A stretch of 64,000 nucleotides of DNA from Pectobacterium polaris (lineage in GTDB: Bacteria > Pseudomonadota > Gammaproteobacteria > Enterobacterales > Enterobacteriaceae): contig NZ_CP017481.1 of assembly GCF_002307355.1 (NCBI RefSeq), positions 4,030,001 to 4,094,000 of the forward strand. Reading direction: 5' to 3'. A model generated the notes under the pieces. It worked only from the letters and a program-made list of their open reading frames with translations, was not told the DNA's origin and made no database searches. The translations under genes were made by a program, and so were the position numbers. This document shows, one piece after another, positions 1 to 10,098 of this stretch; position 1 is the first letter of the stretch, and every line of letters begins with the position of its first letter.

Positions 1-133
1 CCGCAGTGATGTGGTGACGCAGGTGAGTTTCGCCAGAAACTTTATCTACGGATACAGAAGCGGTAGTCAGCGCATCATGTGAACGACGCATACCACGTTT
101 GGAACGGCTAGGTTTGTTTTGTTGTACGGCCAT
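1..133 (-). CDS. rpmF: 50S ribosomal protein L32 (partial, 3' end outside window)
   Basis: The minus strand from the ATG at 133 reads [20 protein letters not shown], the conserved N-terminus of ribosomal protein L32, a small protein of the large ribosomal subunit. The gene runs off the left edge, so the zinc-ribbon or equivalent C-terminal part is not visible. It lies 12 bases downstream of yceD on the same strand, the usual yceD-rpmF order that leads into the plsX-fab lipid cluster in enterobacteria. Co-transcription with yceD is inferred from the spacing. Confidence 0.95.
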   Translation of the reverse strand, partial: MAVQQNKPSRSKRGMRRSHDALTTASVSVDKVSGETHLRHHITA

Positions 134-145
134 GGACCTTACTCC

Positions 146-670
146 TTATTGCTTATGCTTTAAACTGGCTAATACGGCAAATGGATTTGGTTTTTCCGCC
201 TCTGCAGGCAGTTGACCAAATACCATATCCGCTTCGGACACTTCACAGTGTTCAGAATCATGCACCGGGGCGATAGGCAACATCAGAATAATTTCATCTT
301 CAATCATTGCCAGCAGATCGACTTCGCCAAAACCATCGACGCCGATCGGCTCATACGCTTCCGGTAACGCTTCGGCCTGCTCATCATTGACGACCGGGCT
401 GAAACAGAATGTCGCATGGACTTGATGTTCAAACGGCTTTCCGCAACGCTGACACATCAGAGTGACAGTAACATCAGCGTTACCGTCAATCACCGCCAGA
501 CGCTGATTATCGATATTGAAAGATAAAGAGGCCTGAACATCACTATCCACACTCACCACTGATTCGGCAACACGCTCTACTTGTTCAGCTGAATAGATAC
601 CAACGTAATCTAAACGCTTCTGAGCAGTGCGGACCGCATCAAGGGTTAAGGGTAATTTTACCTTTTGCAT
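146..670 (-). CDS. yceD: 23S rRNA accumulation protein YceD (DUF177)
   Basis: This 174-residue protein has the DUF177 layout: an N-terminal half with the [20 protein letters not shown] start and a central CxxC pair (MCQRCGKPF, around residues 73-76), followed by an acidic C-terminal half with the conserved [14 protein letters not shown] segment. In E. coli YceD is needed for normal 23S rRNA accumulation; in plants the homologue acts in the same process. It is immediately upstream of rpmF, and the pair is almost certainly one operon. Confidence 0.93.
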   Translation of the reverse strand: MQKVKLPLTLDAVRTAQKRLDYVGIYSAEQVERVAESVVSVDSDVQASLSFNIDNQRLAVIDGNADVTVTLMCQRCGKPFEHQVHATFCFSPVVNDEQAEALPEAYEPIGVDGFGEVDLLAMIEDEIILMLPIAPVHDSEHCEVSEADMVFGQLPAEAEKPNPFAVLASLKHKQ

Positions 671-810
671 AGGGCGCGCATATTAACGTCGTAACGACAT
701 AGAGTCAAAGAAAAAGGCAGTGATGCACCACCTTTCACCAATATTCGCTTCCAGAGCGGCGCACAGTTTAAAATGCCTTTCATCATTACGCTACGGTTTA
801 TCAAAAAATT

Positions 811-1395
811 ATGCAGCAGATTGTTCTCGCCTCAACGTCACCTTACCGCCGAGCCTTGTTGGAAAAGCTGGCGATCCCCTTTGTTTGCGCATCGCCAGAC
901 ATCGATGAAACCCCTCACCCCGGAGAAAACGCCGTCGATCTCGTGATCCGCCTTGCTGAAAGCAAAGCGCGAGCGCTGGCCGCTCACTACCCCAATCACC
1001 TGATTATCGGTTCCGATCAGGTTTGCGTCCTGGGGAACGCGATAACAGGAAAACCACATAATAAGGGTAACGCAACACGCCAGTTACAGCAGGCCAGCGG
1101 AAAGTGTGTTTCCTTCTTTACCGGTTTAGCACTCTTCAATAGCGCGACCCAAGAAATACAGAGCCTCGCAGAGCCATTTGACGTGCATTTTCGTACGCTA
1201 ACGGAGGCGGAAATTGACGGTTATCTGGAGAAAGAGCAGCCGTGGAACTGCGCAGGCAGTTTTAAAAGTGAAGGATTGGGCATTACCCTCTTTGAGCGGT
1301 TATCTGGGCGCGATCCTAATACGCTCATTGGGTTGCCACTGATCGCGCTAACACAGATGCTACAAAAGGAAGGCGTGAATCCACTGACGATGTGA
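811..1395 (+). CDS. yceF: Maf-family nucleotide pyrophosphatase (7-methyl-GTP type)
   Basis: The protein (194 aa) begins with the Maf signature [15 protein letters not shown] and carries the conserved E-T-P (DIDETP) and GSDQVC motifs, the latter holding the catalytic aspartate, then the GLALFNS and FKSEG segments. YceF in E. coli hydrolyses 7-methyl-GTP and related noncanonical nucleotides in the cytoplasm, so a house-cleaning role is expected. It is transcribed away from yceD across a 140-base divergent intergenic region. Length and sequence are typical, with nothing odd. Confidence 0.93.
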   Translation: MQQIVLASTSPYRRALLEKLAIPFVCASPDIDETPHPGENAVDLVIRLAESKARALAAHYPNHLIIGSDQVCVLGNAITGKPHNKGNATRQLQQASGKCVSFFTGLALFNSATQEIQSLAEPFDVHFRTLTEAEIDGYLEKEQPWNCAGSFKSEGLGITLFERLSGRDPNTLIGLPLIALTQMLQKEGVNPLTM

Positions 1396-1456
1396 AATGA
1401 ATCGGGATAGCCGATGAAGCGCTATCCCGACAAATAAGGCATGTAGGTATGCGAGG

Positions 1457-2413
1457 TTATGCTTTTGTCTTGCGCAACGCTTGCAGGCAGCGACGCAATC
1501 CACTATCCAATGGTGCTTCGACCCTCAGCGTCTCACCTGTGTTCGGGTGCTCAAAACGCAGCGCTTGTGCATGCAGGAACAGACGTTTTAGGCCTGTGCC
1601 TACCAGTTGCTGATCGAATTCACGATCGCCGTAGCGGTCATCGAATGCTATCGGATGCCCGGCATACTGCGCGTGTACACGAATTTGGTGCGTACGCCCA
1701 GTAACAGGGCTAGCCCGCACCAGCGTCGCGTGTTCAAAACGCTCTTCTATTTTAAAGCGTGTTTCTGACGGTTTACCGTCGCTGTTTACCCGTACGATGC
1801 GTTCACCGCTTTGCAGGATATTTTTCAACAGTGGAGCCTGAACGACCTTGCAGTGGGACTGCCACTGGCCGCGAACCAGCGCCAGATAGTCTTTTTGCAT
1901 GCCTTTCAGCCGTAGTTGTTCATGCAGAGAACGTAAGGCCGAACGTTTTTTGGCGACCAGCAAAACGCCCGAGGTATCGCGATCGAGACGGTGAACTAAC
2001 TCCAGAAAACGCGCTTCAGGGCGTAAAGCCCGTAACCCTTCAATCACGCCAAAACTTAAGCCACTGCCGCCATGCACGGCTGTACCCGAGGGCTTATTTA
2101 GCACCAGCAGGTAATCATCTTCATAAATAATGCACTCGGCCAACGCCGCCACTTTACCAAGATTGGCAGAAACAGGGGTTTCATCGCGTTCTGCCTGTCG
2201 AACAGGCGGAATACGAATGACATCACCATCGAGCAATTTATACTCAGGTTTGACCCGTTTCTTATTTATCCTTACCTCACCTTTTCGCAAGATACGGTAA
2301 ACCATGCTTTTAGGCACACCCTTTAAGTGGGTATGTAAAAAATTATCGATGCGCTGCCCCGCTTCATCTGCGGAGATCGTCACAAATTGTACTGAAGGAT
2401 TATCTGTTTTCAT
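1457..2413 (-). CDS. rluC: 23S rRNA pseudouridine(955/2504/2580) synthase
   Basis: A 318-residue RluA-family enzyme. An N-terminal S4 RNA-binding domain (RIDNFLHTHLKGVPKSMVYRIL) is followed by the catalytic domain with the HRLDRDTSG motif, whose aspartate attacks the uridine, and the TGRTHQIRVH motif. RluC isomerises three uridines in 23S rRNA. The open frame extends eight codons further upstream, but the ATG at 2413 (MKTDNPSVQ) matches the known E. coli start, so I use it. It is divergent from rne, the E. coli arrangement. Confidence 0.95.
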   Translation of the reverse strand: MKTDNPSVQFVTISADEAGQRIDNFLHTHLKGVPKSMVYRILRKGEVRINKKRVKPEYKLLDGDVIRIPPVRQAERDETPVSANLGKVAALAECIIYEDDYLLVLNKPSGTAVHGGSGLSFGVIEGLRALRPEARFLELVHRLDRDTSGVLLVAKKRSALRSLHEQLRLKGMQKDYLALVRGQWQSHCKVVQAPLLKNILQSGERIVRVNSDGKPSETRFKIEERFEHATLVRASPVTGRTHQIRVHAQYAGHPIAFDDRYGDREFDQQLVGTGLKRLFLHAQALRFEHPNTGETLRVEAPLDSGLRRCLQALRKTKA

Positions 2414-3007
2414 GATGCGCGATTCTAAATAGAGCAACCCGATAGCGCCACTTCTTTTTCTGTGCTTAACTGTGTGTCTGACTTATGAAGATATTGTTGC
2501 ACTGTCGAGTAAGTGGGCGGGTGAGTTGGGCTATAGCATCAAACCCTGTCCGTTTTGGTGATAACAACAGAACTATCTTTATACAGACAGGCAAAGTCAC
2601 CTTGCTATAACGGTATCAGCAGTGGAATAATGCTTTTGCGTTTCCCACGCGGATTTCCGATAGAACAAGGGGAAATTGCGAAATTATTAAGTTTGCCTGA
2701 TGACACACACACGCAGCAATGGCGTAAGACGTAATGTGATATCAAGCAGTTAGCGGGCTGCGGATTGCAGCTTGGCCGGCAAATGGAATCAGATCTGGCG
2801 ACATAATTCAGAAGCTGTTCCCTCAGTAAATGCGCTGTTTTCCATCAGGAAACACAGGCTACCGAAACATGCGTCTCTATGCAGGCGACAACCGGGAGGT
2901 TGACGTCCCTGCGATAAGCCACGAGACCATCGGTTCACTCCGGTCATGCGGTTCTTTTGTCCGCAGCTCTATCAATAATGCAAGTAAAAATAACGAGTAA
3001 GTTGAAG
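2414..3007 (+). promoter_or_regulatory. rluC-rne intergenic region with structured rne leader
   Basis: About 590 bases without a gene. The part nearest rne holds several hairpins that I can draw: 2835-2857 (TTTCC/GGAAA with an ATCA loop); 2881-2912 (stems GCAGG/CCTGC and CAACC/GGTTG closing a GGGA tetraloop of the GNRA type); and 2947-2965 (TGCGG/CCGCA). In E. coli the rne 5' untranslated region folds into hairpins through which RNase E cuts its own message, and this leader is the likely equivalent. The part from 2414 to about 2700 shows nothing I can name apart from presumed divergent promoters. Confidence 0.7.
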
Positions 3008-6000
3008 ATGAAAAGAATGTTAATTAACGCAACTCAGCAGGAAGAGTTGCGTGTTGCCTTGGTTGATGGTCAACGGCTGTATGATTTGGATATCGAAAGT
3101 CCAGGCCATGAGCAGAAGAAAGCAAATATCTACAAAGGTAAAATCACTCGTATCGAACCTAGTCTTGAAGCCGCTTTTGTTGATTACGGCTCAGAAAGAC
3201 ACGGTTTCCTCCCTCTTAAAGAAATCGCCCGCGAATACTTCCCTAGCAACTATTCTTCCCACGGTCGTCCTAACATCAAAGACGTGTTACGTGAAGGTCA
3301 GGAAGTCATTGTTCAGGTAGACAAAGAAGAGCGTGGCAACAAAGGCGCGGCACTGACCACCTTTATCAGTCTGGCAGGCAGCTATCTGGTCTTAATGCCG
3401 AATAACCCTCGTGCAGGCGGTATTTCACGCCGTATCGAAGGTGACGATCGTACCGAGCTCAAAGAAGCGTTGGGATCGTTGCAACTGCCCGATGGCATGG
3501 GGCTTATTGTTCGTACCGCTGGTGTGGGCAAATCCGCTGAAGCGCTGCAATGGGATCTGGCTTTCCGTCTGAAACATTGGGACGCGATCAAAAAAGCCGC
3601 CGAAGGCCGCTCTGCACCATTCCTGATCCATCAGGAAAGTAATGTAATCGTCCGTGCTTTCCGTGACTATCTGCGCCCGGACATTGGCGAAATTCTGATC
3701 GACAACCCAAAAATTCTCGATCTGGCGAAAGAACATATTTCTGCGCTGGGTCGTCCCGATTTCAGCAGCAAAATTAAATTGTACAGTGGCGAAATTCCGC
3801 TTTTCAGCCACTATCAAATCGAATCGCAGATCGAATCGGCTTTCCAGCGTGAAGTTCGCCTGCCGTCCGGTGGCTCTATCGTTATCGATACGACCGAAGC
3901 GCTGACAGCAATCGATATCAACTCCGCCCGTGCAACGCGCGGTGGTGATATCGAAGAAACTGCGTTCAATACCAACCTTGAAGCCGCAGATGAAATTGCC
4001 CGTCAGTTGCGCTTGCGTGACCTCGGTGGCCTGATCGTTATCGACTTCATCGATATGACACCCGTTCGTCACCAGCGTGAAGTTGAAAACCGCCTGCGCG
4101 ACTCTGTACGTCAGGATCGTGCGCGTATTCAGATCGGCCGGATTTCCCGCTTTGGTTTGCTGGAAATGTCGCGTCAGCGCCTAAGCCCTTCGCTGGGTGA
4201 ATCCAGCCACCACGTCTGCCCACGCTGTAGCGGCACAGGCACGATTCGTGACAATGAATCACTTTCACTGTCTATTCTTCGTCTGATCGAAGAAGAAGCG
4301 CTGAAAGAAAATACCAAAGAAGTCCACGCGATTGTTCCAGTTCAGATTGCGTCTTATCTGCTGAACGAAAAGCGTGATGCCGTTAACGCCATTGAGAAAC
4401 GTCAAGGCGGCGTGCGCGCGATCATCGTGCCACATGACGGTATGCAGACTCCGCACTACTCCGTTGTTCGCGTCCGTAAAGGCGAAGAAAAACCGACGCT
4501 CAGCTATTTGCTGCCTCAGCGTTTGGAAACGGAAACGCAGCAGTTGCAAGACGAACAAACGATTGAGCGTAAACAGCCTGAGCAACCGGCTTTAGCAACG
4601 TTTAGCATGGCTGAAATGCCAGAAGAAACCACGCCTCCAGTTGCCAAAGAGGCTCCTGTTGTAGCGAAAGCCACAGAGGATGCTCAACCGGGCCTCTTTA
4701 GCCGTTTCCTCAGTGCCTTGAAAGGCGTATTCGCTTCTGAACCTGTTGAAAAAACAGTGGATGCTGCTGACGATAAGAAAGCAGAAGAAGAGAAGTCTAC
4801 TGAGGGTCAGCGTTCTGAACGTCGGAACTCACGCCGTCAGGGTAATAATCGCCGCGATCGTGGCTCACGTGACAATCGTGACAATCGTGACAATCGTGAA
4901 CAGCGTGATGATCAGCGCCGTAATAAGCGACAAAACGAGGAAGCCGTTACTGACACCCGCGCTGTGGAAAATGCGGAGAAATCCAGTTCGGAAGAACAGC
5001 CGCGTCGTGAACCACGTGCCGAGCGTCAGCGTCGTCGTCAGGATGAGCGCCGACAGGCTCCGGCTGAGGCAAAAGCACAGCCAGTCATTGATGATTCTGA
5101 TGACAATGCAGCCGAGCAGGATACACCGACTCAGGTTATGCCACGCCGTCAACGCCGTCAGTTGACGCAGAAGGTACGTGTCCAGTCTGAAACTCAGCAG
5201 GATACTCTCTCTGATAACACTGCGCCTGTTGCTGATGCATCCCAGCAGACTCAAGCTTACGTCAAGCCAAACGATGCTGCGGTAGACAATAACGAGGTCG
5301 ATAACGAGCAGAACGATACAAATCGTGCCAATGCCGAGAATGGCGGTATGCCGCGTCGTTCACGTCGTTCGCCGCGTCACCTGCGCGTCAGCGGCCAGCG
5401 CCGTCGCCGCTATCGTGATGAGCGTTACCCGTCTCAGTCACCAATGCAGTTAGAATTTGCTGCCGCATCACCGGAAATGGCATCAGGAAAAGTGTGGGTT
5501 AGCTATCCTCTTGCACAGCCGCAGCAGGCTGAAAACCAGCATCAGCAGGACGAGAACGTTGCAGCAATTGAAACACCGCTGTTACCAGCCGTTGTCGAAG
5601 CCGCCGTGACTGCACAAGCAGACACAGTGGAATCCAACGCGGTTGAAAACGTTGTGATTACTGAAGCAGTGGTTCAGGAAGATGTCGCGGTAACCGCAAC
5701 AGCACAGTCTGCCGACGTTATTCAGGATAGCAATGTAGCGGATGTCGAGCTGAGTACCGCAGGCGAAGAAACCGCCATCGAGCCAGTTACCGAGAACACC
5801 GCTATCGATGATGCTATCGCTGCAGTTGCCGTGAATGCCGTTGAGGAAGCACCAGTTGCTGATACTGTCGCTACTCAGGTCACTGAAGATGTACAAACCG
5901 TTGACGCTAATGCAACCGAGAAAGCCGATCTGGCAGAGCCAGTTTCTACCCCTGCAGTTTCCGCAGTACAGGAAGTCAGCCCGCTGCAAAGCGTTCAGGA

Positions 6001-6289
6001 TGAGCCTGTAACGACGACCAGCGAACAGCAGATTGTGGAAGAGCCGGTATTGAGCGAAACAAAAGCAGCAGCGGTTGTTGATGTTGATGTTGATCAGCCT
6101 CGCTATAAGCTTCATGCGACAGCACCAATGACTAAAGCACCAGCGCCGGCATACCATGCTGAACCTGCTCGACACAGTGATTGGGTACGTCCAGACTATC
6201 CGTTCTCAGGAAAAGGTTCGGCAGGCGGTCATGCCGCAGTTAACCAATCAACTGCGCCAGCAACCAAGCCTACACCAGTCAGCGAGTAA
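3008..6289 (+). CDS. rne: Ribonuclease E
   Basis: A 1093-residue endoribonuclease, the scaffold of the RNA degradosome. The N-terminal half has the S1 domain (residues 35-125), the DNase I-like catalytic core with the metal-binding aspartates in [14 protein letters not shown] and [10 protein letters not shown], and the zinc-link CPRCSGTG that joins dimers. The C-terminal half is disordered: an amphipathic membrane segment ([13 protein letters not shown]), arginine-rich RNA-binding stretches, and the [20 protein letters not shown] block next to the RhlB site, with a conserved HSDW near the end. The start was set at [14 protein letters not shown] because this is the universal N-terminus; 17 further in-frame codons upstream are leader. 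Expected to be autoregulated through its leader. Confidence 0.97.
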   Translation: MKRMLINATQQEELRVALVDGQRLYDLDIESPGHEQKKANIYKGKITRIEPSLEAAFVDYGSERHGFLPLKEIAREYFPSNYSSHGRPNIKDVLREGQEVIVQVDKEERGNKGAALTTFISLAGSYLVLMPNNPRAGGISRRIEGDDRTELKEALGSLQLPDGMGLIVRTAGVGKSAEALQWDLAFRLKHWDAIKKAAEGRSAPFLIHQESNVIVRAFRDYLRPDIGEILIDNPKILDLAKEHISALGRPDFSSKIKLYSGEIPLFSHYQIESQIESAFQREVRLPSGGSIVIDTTEALTAIDINSARATRGGDIEETAFNTNLEAADEIARQLRLRDLGGLIVIDFIDMTPVRHQREVENRLRDSVRQDRARIQIGRISRFGLLEMSRQRLSPSLGESSHHVCPRCSGTGTIRDNESLSLSILRLIEEEALKENTKEVHAIVPVQIASYLLNEKRDAVNAIEKRQGGVRAIIVPHDGMQTPHYSVVRVRKGEEKPTLSYLLPQRLETETQQLQDEQTIERKQPEQPALATFSMAEMPEETTPPVAKEAPVVAKATEDAQPGLFSRFLSALKGVFASEPVEKTVDAADDKKAEEEKSTEGQRSERRNSRRQGNNRRDRGSRDNRDNRDNREQRDDQRRNKRQNEEAVTDTRAVENAEKSSSEEQPRREPRAERQRRRQDERRQAPAEAKAQPVIDDSDDNAAEQDTPTQVMPRRQRRQLTQKVRVQSETQQDTLSDNTAPVADASQQTQAYVKPNDAAVDNNEVDNEQNDTNRANAENGGMPRRSRRSPRHLRVSGQRRRRYRDERYPSQSPMQLEFAAASPEMASGKVWVSYPLAQPQQAENQHQQDENVAAIETPLLPAVVEAAVTAQADTVESNAVENVVITEAVVQEDVAVTATAQSADVIQDSNVADVELSTAGEETAIEPVTENTAIDDAIAAVAVNAVEEAPVADTVATQVTEDVQTVDANATEKADLAEPVSTPAVSAVQEVSPLQSVQDEPVTTTSEQQIVEEPVLSETKAAAVVDVDVDQPRYKLHATAPMTKAPAPAYHAEPARHSDWVRPDYPFSGKGSAGGHAAVNQSTAPATKPTPVSE
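4869..4895 (+). repeat. In-frame 9-bp tandem repeat within rne
   Basis: The unit GTGACAATC occurs three times in a row and encodes an Arg-Asp-Asn run in the disordered arginine-rich part of RNase E. Gain or loss of units would keep the reading frame, so copy number could vary between strains without breaking the enzyme. Confidence 0.85.
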
Positions 6290-6305
6290 TCCTAGCTTCT
6301 ATAGA

Positions 6306-6336
6306 CAAAAGCCCGCCAATTGGCGGGCTTTTTTAT
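6306..6336 (+). terminator. Intrinsic terminator of rne
   Basis: An 8-bp GC-rich stem (AGCCCGCC/GGCGGGCT) separated by AATT and followed by a T run, 17 bases after the rne stop. The A run on the left also allows it to work for the convergent gene ending at 6347. Confidence 0.9.
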
Positions 6337-6346
6337 AAATAAATTT

Positions 6347-6634
6347 TTAGCCTAGAAAATTCAATAGCTTGATATCTACACTGTCCGTTTTGCCGTCCAA
6401 CTCCGCCAGCAGATTTTTGAAGTGATCGCTCTGCTCATGTGATGCCAACGCATCGCGATCTTTCCAGCGTTCGAAAAACACAAACGAGCCGGATTTATCC
6501 ACGACTTCATGCAGATCATACTGCACATTACCCGCTTCCTGTCGGCTAGGTGCCACCACGCGTTTCAACGTTGTGGTAACATCTGCAATGAACTCTGCTT
6601 TTGCCTGAATAGTGGCCACAATACGAATTTCCAT
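6347..6634 (-). CDS. Putative quinol monooxygenase (ABM domain)
   Basis: A 95-residue single-domain protein of the antibiotic biosynthesis monooxygenase fold, with the typical QAKAEFIADV, NVQYDLHEV and FVFFERWKDRDALASHEQSDHF segments. Relatives such as YgiN act on quinols, and others are small dimeric heme- or flavin-free oxygenases; the substrate here cannot be told. A start at 6640 is possible, but the AAGGG ribosome site would then touch the ATG; the ATG at 6634 has a proper spacing. It stands alone, convergent with rne. Confidence 0.75.
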   Translation of the reverse strand: MEIRIVATIQAKAEFIADVTTTLKRVVAPSRQEAGNVQYDLHEVVDKSGSFVFFERWKDRDALASHEQSDHFKNLLAELDGKTDSVDIKLLNFLG

Positions 6635-6818
6635 ATACATCCCTTATTTATCAATGAAAAGATAATGCTATCAAATGCCAATCCACGGTTAATTTCAAGC
6701 ATTCATCAACAAACGGATGCATTCAAATGGCTTTGCGCTTATCCTTATCCCCCGCCGTATCAGTCCCAAAACCAACCGAAAGATGCTGTTTTTCTACTGA
6801 CCGCCGGAGCGCAATTCC

Positions 6819-7862
6819 ATGACCGCACAGCCCACTATTCTTAAAATCCGTCGCCCTGACGATTGGCACATTCACCTGCGTGACGATCGGATGCTGGAAA
6901 CCGTTCTCCCCTATACCAGTCGTTTCTTCGGCCGTGCAATTGTTATGCCTAACCTGACGCCGCCGATTACCAGCGTAGCCAGCGCTATCGCGTATCGTCA
7001 GCGTATTTTGGCCGCAGTCCCGCAGGGTGATGATTTTCATCCGCTGATGACGTGCTACCTGACCGATGCGCTTGATGCCAACGAAGTCGTGAGTGGTTTT
7101 GAGCAAGGCGTCTTTACCGCCGCAAAACTCTATCCGGCCAATGCCACAACGAACTCCAGCCATGGGGTGACCAGCATCGCCAATATCTCCGGTATTGTGG
7201 AACAAATGCAGAGAATTGGCATGCCGTTACTCATCCACGGTGAAGTGACCGATTCCGCCGTGGATATTTTCGATCGGGAAGCGCGCTTCATCGAAACCGT
7301 GCTGGAACCATTACGCCAACAGTTCCCTGAACTGAAGGTCGTCCTTGAGCACATTACGACGAAAGAAGCCGCGCGGTATGTTGTTGACGGTAATGATTAC
7401 CTCGCCGCAACCATTACGCCGCAGCACCTGATGTTTAATCGCAATCATATGCTGGTTGGTGGCGTTCGCCCTCACTTGTATTGCCTGCCTATCTTAAAAC
7501 GCAATACGCATCAGCAGGCGCTACGTGAAGCCGTCGCCAGCGGCTGTGACCGGCTTTTCCTCGGCACGGACTCCGCACCGCATGCCAAACACAGAAAAGA
7601 GTCCAGCTGCGGCTGTGCCGGTGTGTTCAATGCTCAGGCAGCATTAAGTACATACGCCACCGTTTTTGAAGAAATGAACGCGTTGGATAAACTCGAAGCA
7701 TTCTGCTCCCTAAACGGCCCGCGTTTTTATGGCCTGCCGGTGAACGACAACTGGATTGAGCTTCACCGTGAAACCGTCACATTCCCCGAAGAAATCGCGC
7801 TCGGCGACGAGTCGCTAATCCCCTTCCTCGCTGGACAAAGCCTCAACTGGTCAGTCCGTTAA
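6819..7862 (+). CDS. pyrC: Dihydroorotase
   Basis: This 347-residue enzyme closes carbamoyl-aspartate to dihydroorotate, the third step of pyrimidine synthesis. It shows the class II dihydroorotase motifs: the zinc-binding DWHIHLRD near residue 15, the carbamylated lysine region ([15 protein letters not shown]), LIHGEV, and the late zinc aspartate in [15 protein letters not shown]. The ATG at 6819 has GGAG nine bases ahead. In enterobacteria pyrC expression is tuned by start-site switching in the leader; I did not identify that hairpin with confidence here. It is followed by its own terminator. Confidence 0.96.
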   Translation: MTAQPTILKIRRPDDWHIHLRDDRMLETVLPYTSRFFGRAIVMPNLTPPITSVASAIAYRQRILAAVPQGDDFHPLMTCYLTDALDANEVVSGFEQGVFTAAKLYPANATTNSSHGVTSIANISGIVEQMQRIGMPLLIHGEVTDSAVDIFDREARFIETVLEPLRQQFPELKVVLEHITTKEAARYVVDGNDYLAATITPQHLMFNRNHMLVGGVRPHLYCLPILKRNTHQQALREAVASGCDRLFLGTDSAPHAKHRKESSCGCAGVFNAQAALSTYATVFEEMNALDKLEAFCSLNGPRFYGLPVNDNWIELHRETVTFPEEIALGDESLIPFLAGQSLNWSVR

Positions 7863-7867
7863 TCGAC

Positions 7868-7902
7868 AAGCCCATCCGCATTATGCCGATGGGCTAAATT
7901 TT
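7868..7902 (+). terminator. Intrinsic terminator of pyrC
   Basis: The stem AGCCCATC/GATGGGCT, with an 11-base loop, starts six bases after the pyrC stop and is followed by an AT-rich tract with TTTT. Confidence 0.8.
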
Positions 7903-7932
7903 ATTGCGCGTCTTGTTCTCCACCTGCAATAA

Positions 7933-7948
7933 CTGTATAAATAAACAG
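7933..7948 (+). promoter_or_regulatory. LexA box of dinI
   Basis: CTGTATAAATAAACAG fits the LexA operator CTG-N10-CAG with an AT-rich centre and only two departures from a perfect palindrome. It lies 21 bases ahead of the dinI start, where it would block transcription until the SOS response. Confidence 0.9.
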
Positions 7949-7968
7949 TTTAAAATTTGGAGGTCAGC

Positions 7969-8208
7969 ATGCGCGTAGAAATCACTCTTGCAAAGACAAC
8001 GCCTTTACCCGCCGGTGCCATCGAAGCACTCAGGCATGAGCTGGAAAAACGTATTCATAAAATTTATCCCGATACCCCCATTCAGGTTCGTTATACATCC
8101 GCAAACAGCCTGACGGTAATGGGAGCTGGCAAAGAGGACAAAGATCGTATCTCTGAAATCTTGCAGGAAACGTGGGAAAGTGCCGATGACTGGTTTACGG
8201 CAGAGTAA
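7969..8208 (+). CDS. dinI: DNA damage-inducible protein I
   Basis: A 79-residue acidic protein with the DinI family sequence: MRVEITLAKTTPLPAGAIEAL at the start, then VRYTSANSLTVMGAGKEDK and the conserved acidic helix RISEILQETWESADDWF. DinI binds RecA filaments and modulates their coprotease activity, which tunes the SOS response. The start at 7969 (after GGAGGT) matches the E. coli protein; four in-frame codons upstream are not used. The LexA box ahead of it confirms SOS control. Confidence 0.95.
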   Translation: MRVEITLAKTTPLPAGAIEALRHELEKRIHKIYPDTPIQVRYTSANSLTVMGAGKEDKDRISEILQETWESADDWFTAE

Positions 8209-8296
8209 TCTAAAGCTTGAAAGATAATGAAGATATAGGCTGTAATGGCAGTTTAAAGCGGCATTTCGCCATGTGCTATGACCGAGGGTATCTGTT

Positions 8297-8554
8297 ATGA
8301 CGGTAGAAAAACCAGAAGAGGCAATGACATTCGGGGAACTGCTGGAGCTGATTGGCGAGCAACAACGCAAGATCGATGCTCTGGAACTCGCCTTTTCGTC
8401 CCTGGCATTCTGCCTTGATGAGAAAGCAAACAAGCTGATGATTCACAATCTGACACTGGAATCTCAAAATGAAAATCGGGATCCCGCAATGAAGAAATAC
8501 CTTGCCCGACTTGCTGCCGCATTAGAGAAAAATTCAGGGCCTGCTGTAGAATAA
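8297..8554 (+). CDS. Small coiled-coil-like protein of unknown function
   Basis: An 85-residue protein with a proper ribosome site (GAGGG) that I do not recognise. It is soluble and predicted helical: EEAMTFGELLELIGEQQRKIDALELAFSS looks like an amphipathic coiled coil, followed by a second helix ending in KKYLARLAAALEKN. There is one cysteine. It sits between dinI and bssS, where E. coli has no gene, and is followed by a clear terminator at 8581, so it forms its own transcription unit or ends the dinI one. No function is proposed. Confidence 0.75.
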   Translation: MTVEKPEEAMTFGELLELIGEQQRKIDALELAFSSLAFCLDEKANKLMIHNLTLESQNENRDPAMKKYLARLAAALEKNSGPAVE

Positions 8555-8580
8555 TGTTCGCCTGCCCTGTAACAACACCT

Positions 8581-8612
8581 TCGGGATGAAAGCCTATTCG
8601 TCCCGATATTTT
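8581..8612 (+). terminator. Intrinsic terminator after the small unknown gene
   Basis: A 10-bp stem with one wobble pair (TCGGGATGAA/TTCGTCCCGA, loop AGCCTA) followed by TATTTTAT, 27 bases after the stop of the gene ending at 8554. Confidence 0.85.
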
Positions 8613-8793
8613 ATCTGATGCATCGCTTATCCCTTCGTCATACCTGCCTGTCTAATGTTTTTTACGAAAAATTGAAAATATTTCCCATAAATTAAATAAG
8701 CCACAGTATACTGATAATGCTTGTTTAAAAATAATGATCCACCTGAAGCCTCGTTAGTCACTCATGTTAGTAACTAGTCAATAAGGGGTATTT

Positions 8794-9048
8794 ATGGATA
8801 GAAAAAATGAAGTTATTCAGACACATCCTCTTGTAGGTTGGGACATCAGCACCGTTGACAGTTATGACGCCATGATGATCCGTTTGCACTACTTATCCAC
8901 CTCGGACCAAGCACCAGATGAAGCACAGGTAGACCGGACGCTTTGGCTAACGACAGATGTTGCAAGGCAGTTGATACACATACTCGAAGCCGGTATTGCA
9001 AAAATCGAATCAACAGACTGTGACGCCAGTGATTATCGAAAACATTAG
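8794..9048 (+). CDS. bssS: Biofilm formation regulator BssS
   Basis: An 84-residue protein nearly identical in key segments to E. coli BssS (YceP): NEVIQTHPLVGWDISTVDSYDA, LHYLSTS, and LWLTTDVARQLIHILEAGIAKIES. BssS affects biofilm formation and signalling through indole and AI-2 in E. coli; the mechanism is unknown. As in E. coli it lies downstream of pyrC-dinI. A ribosome site (AAGGGG) precedes the ATG. Confidence 0.92.
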   Translation: MDRKNEVIQTHPLVGWDISTVDSYDAMMIRLHYLSTSDQAPDEAQVDRTLWLTTDVARQLIHILEAGIAKIESTDCDASDYRKH

Positions 9049-9115
9049 TAATTGATAACGTTATTAATATTATATTCAATACCCAATGATTTACGTTAAT
9101 GACAATTGCTTTAAT

Positions 9116-9150
9116 AACAACACCGCCTTATTGGCGGTGTTGTTATTTTA
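9116..9150 (+). terminator. Intrinsic terminator of bssS
   Basis: A perfect 12-bp stem (AACAACACCGCC/GGCGGTGTTGTT) with a TTATT loop, followed by ATTTTA. Confidence 0.9.
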
Positions 9151-9517
9151 GGCTTGTTCTCATTTCTTTTTATAGCATCAATAGACTATGTCACACTCGC
9201 CTGATTTTATACTCGTTGCTTTTATACCAATAATCACCCGCTACATAATTATTCAACTAATCGAGTGTCTTTCTGGCACAATTAATTTAATTAGCCGCCA
9301 TCTTTATTCATCTTTCACCTGAAAACAGGTATCAGAAATATCTATTTCTAGTAGAGAGTTTCCATAACCAAACTGAATAAATTATGAATTTAAATTCAAA
9401 AAAATTGTTCATGTTTATGATAATGTTACAATTTGAAAGTTTATATTGATTTTATGTTTCTTCCTGTTAAATTTCGCCGAATTGACTGCGTTACCGATCT
9501 GATAAGGAGTTATCACC
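9151..9517. other. AT-rich intergenic region ahead of yceJ
   Basis: About 370 bases without an open frame worth calling. It is strongly AT-rich, particularly from 9370 to 9470. It presumably holds the promoter for yceJ-yceI, but I could not assign -35 and -10 boxes with confidence. Confidence 0.5.
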
Positions 9518-10072
9518 ATGCTTTGGCGTAATACCTCTTCTCGTTATGGCCATATCAGCATTCTGTTGCACTGGATTGCAGCGTTAACCGTTTATGGCAT
9601 GTTCGCTTTAGGGCTGTGGATGGTCACATTAGGGTACTACAATATTTGGTATCACCGTGCCCCAGAGATTCACAAAGCGATTGGCGTGCTGTTCTTTGCC
9701 ATCTTAATCTTTCGCGTGGTGTGGCGTTTTATCTCCCCACCGCCTCCGCCGTTGAAAAGCTACTCCACATTAACCCGCGTCAGCGCGACGCTGGCTCATA
9801 TTGCGCTTTATGTCATTCTTTTCGCCATTCTCATTAGTGGATATCTCATTTCCACTGCCGAAGGGCATTCCATCTCAGTTTTTGGCTGGTTTTCTATTCC
9901 GGCCATTGTCAGCGGCTTGACGGATCAGGCCGATATAGCAGGCGACGTGCATCTTTATCTTGCATGGGCGGTGGTTGCCTTATCAGTGCTGCACGGTTTA
10001 GCCGCATTAAAACACCACTTTATCGATGGTGATAACACGTTGAAACGGATGTTGGGTCGCAACGTTCCTTAA
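9518..10072 (+). CDS. yceJ: Cytochrome b561 family protein
   Basis: A 184-residue four-helix membrane protein of the bacterial diheme cytochrome b561 family. Histidines in [40 protein letters not shown] and [12 protein letters not shown] are placed as heme ligands in the transmembrane helices. It is expected to move electrons between quinol and a periplasmic acceptor. It is 26 bases upstream of yceI, the same pairing as in E. coli, so the YceI isoprenoid-binding protein is the likely partner. AAGGAG precedes the start. Confidence 0.92.
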   Translation: MLWRNTSSRYGHISILLHWIAALTVYGMFALGLWMVTLGYYNIWYHRAPEIHKAIGVLFFAILIFRVVWRFISPPPPPLKSYSTLTRVSATLAHIALYVILFAILISGYLISTAEGHSISVFGWFSIPAIVSGLTDQADIAGDVHLYLAWAVVALSVLHGLAALKHHFIDGDNTLKRMLGRNVP

Positions 10073-10098
10073 CTTTCTGGATTTATGGAGAAATACCA

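Noticed and set aside
2438..2820. Relic gene between rluC and rne
   Set aside because: Short open stretches are present, but none has a start signal or recognisable protein; the region is better explained as promoters and leader.
3425..4072. 215-codon minus-strand frame inside rne
   Set aside because: It lies antisense to the conserved catalytic core of RNase E and arises from its codon bias; there is no ribosome site and no recognisable domain.
5582..6175. 197-codon minus-strand frame under the end of rne
   Set aside because: Mirror of the low-complexity Val/Ala/Glu-rich tail; no support as a gene.
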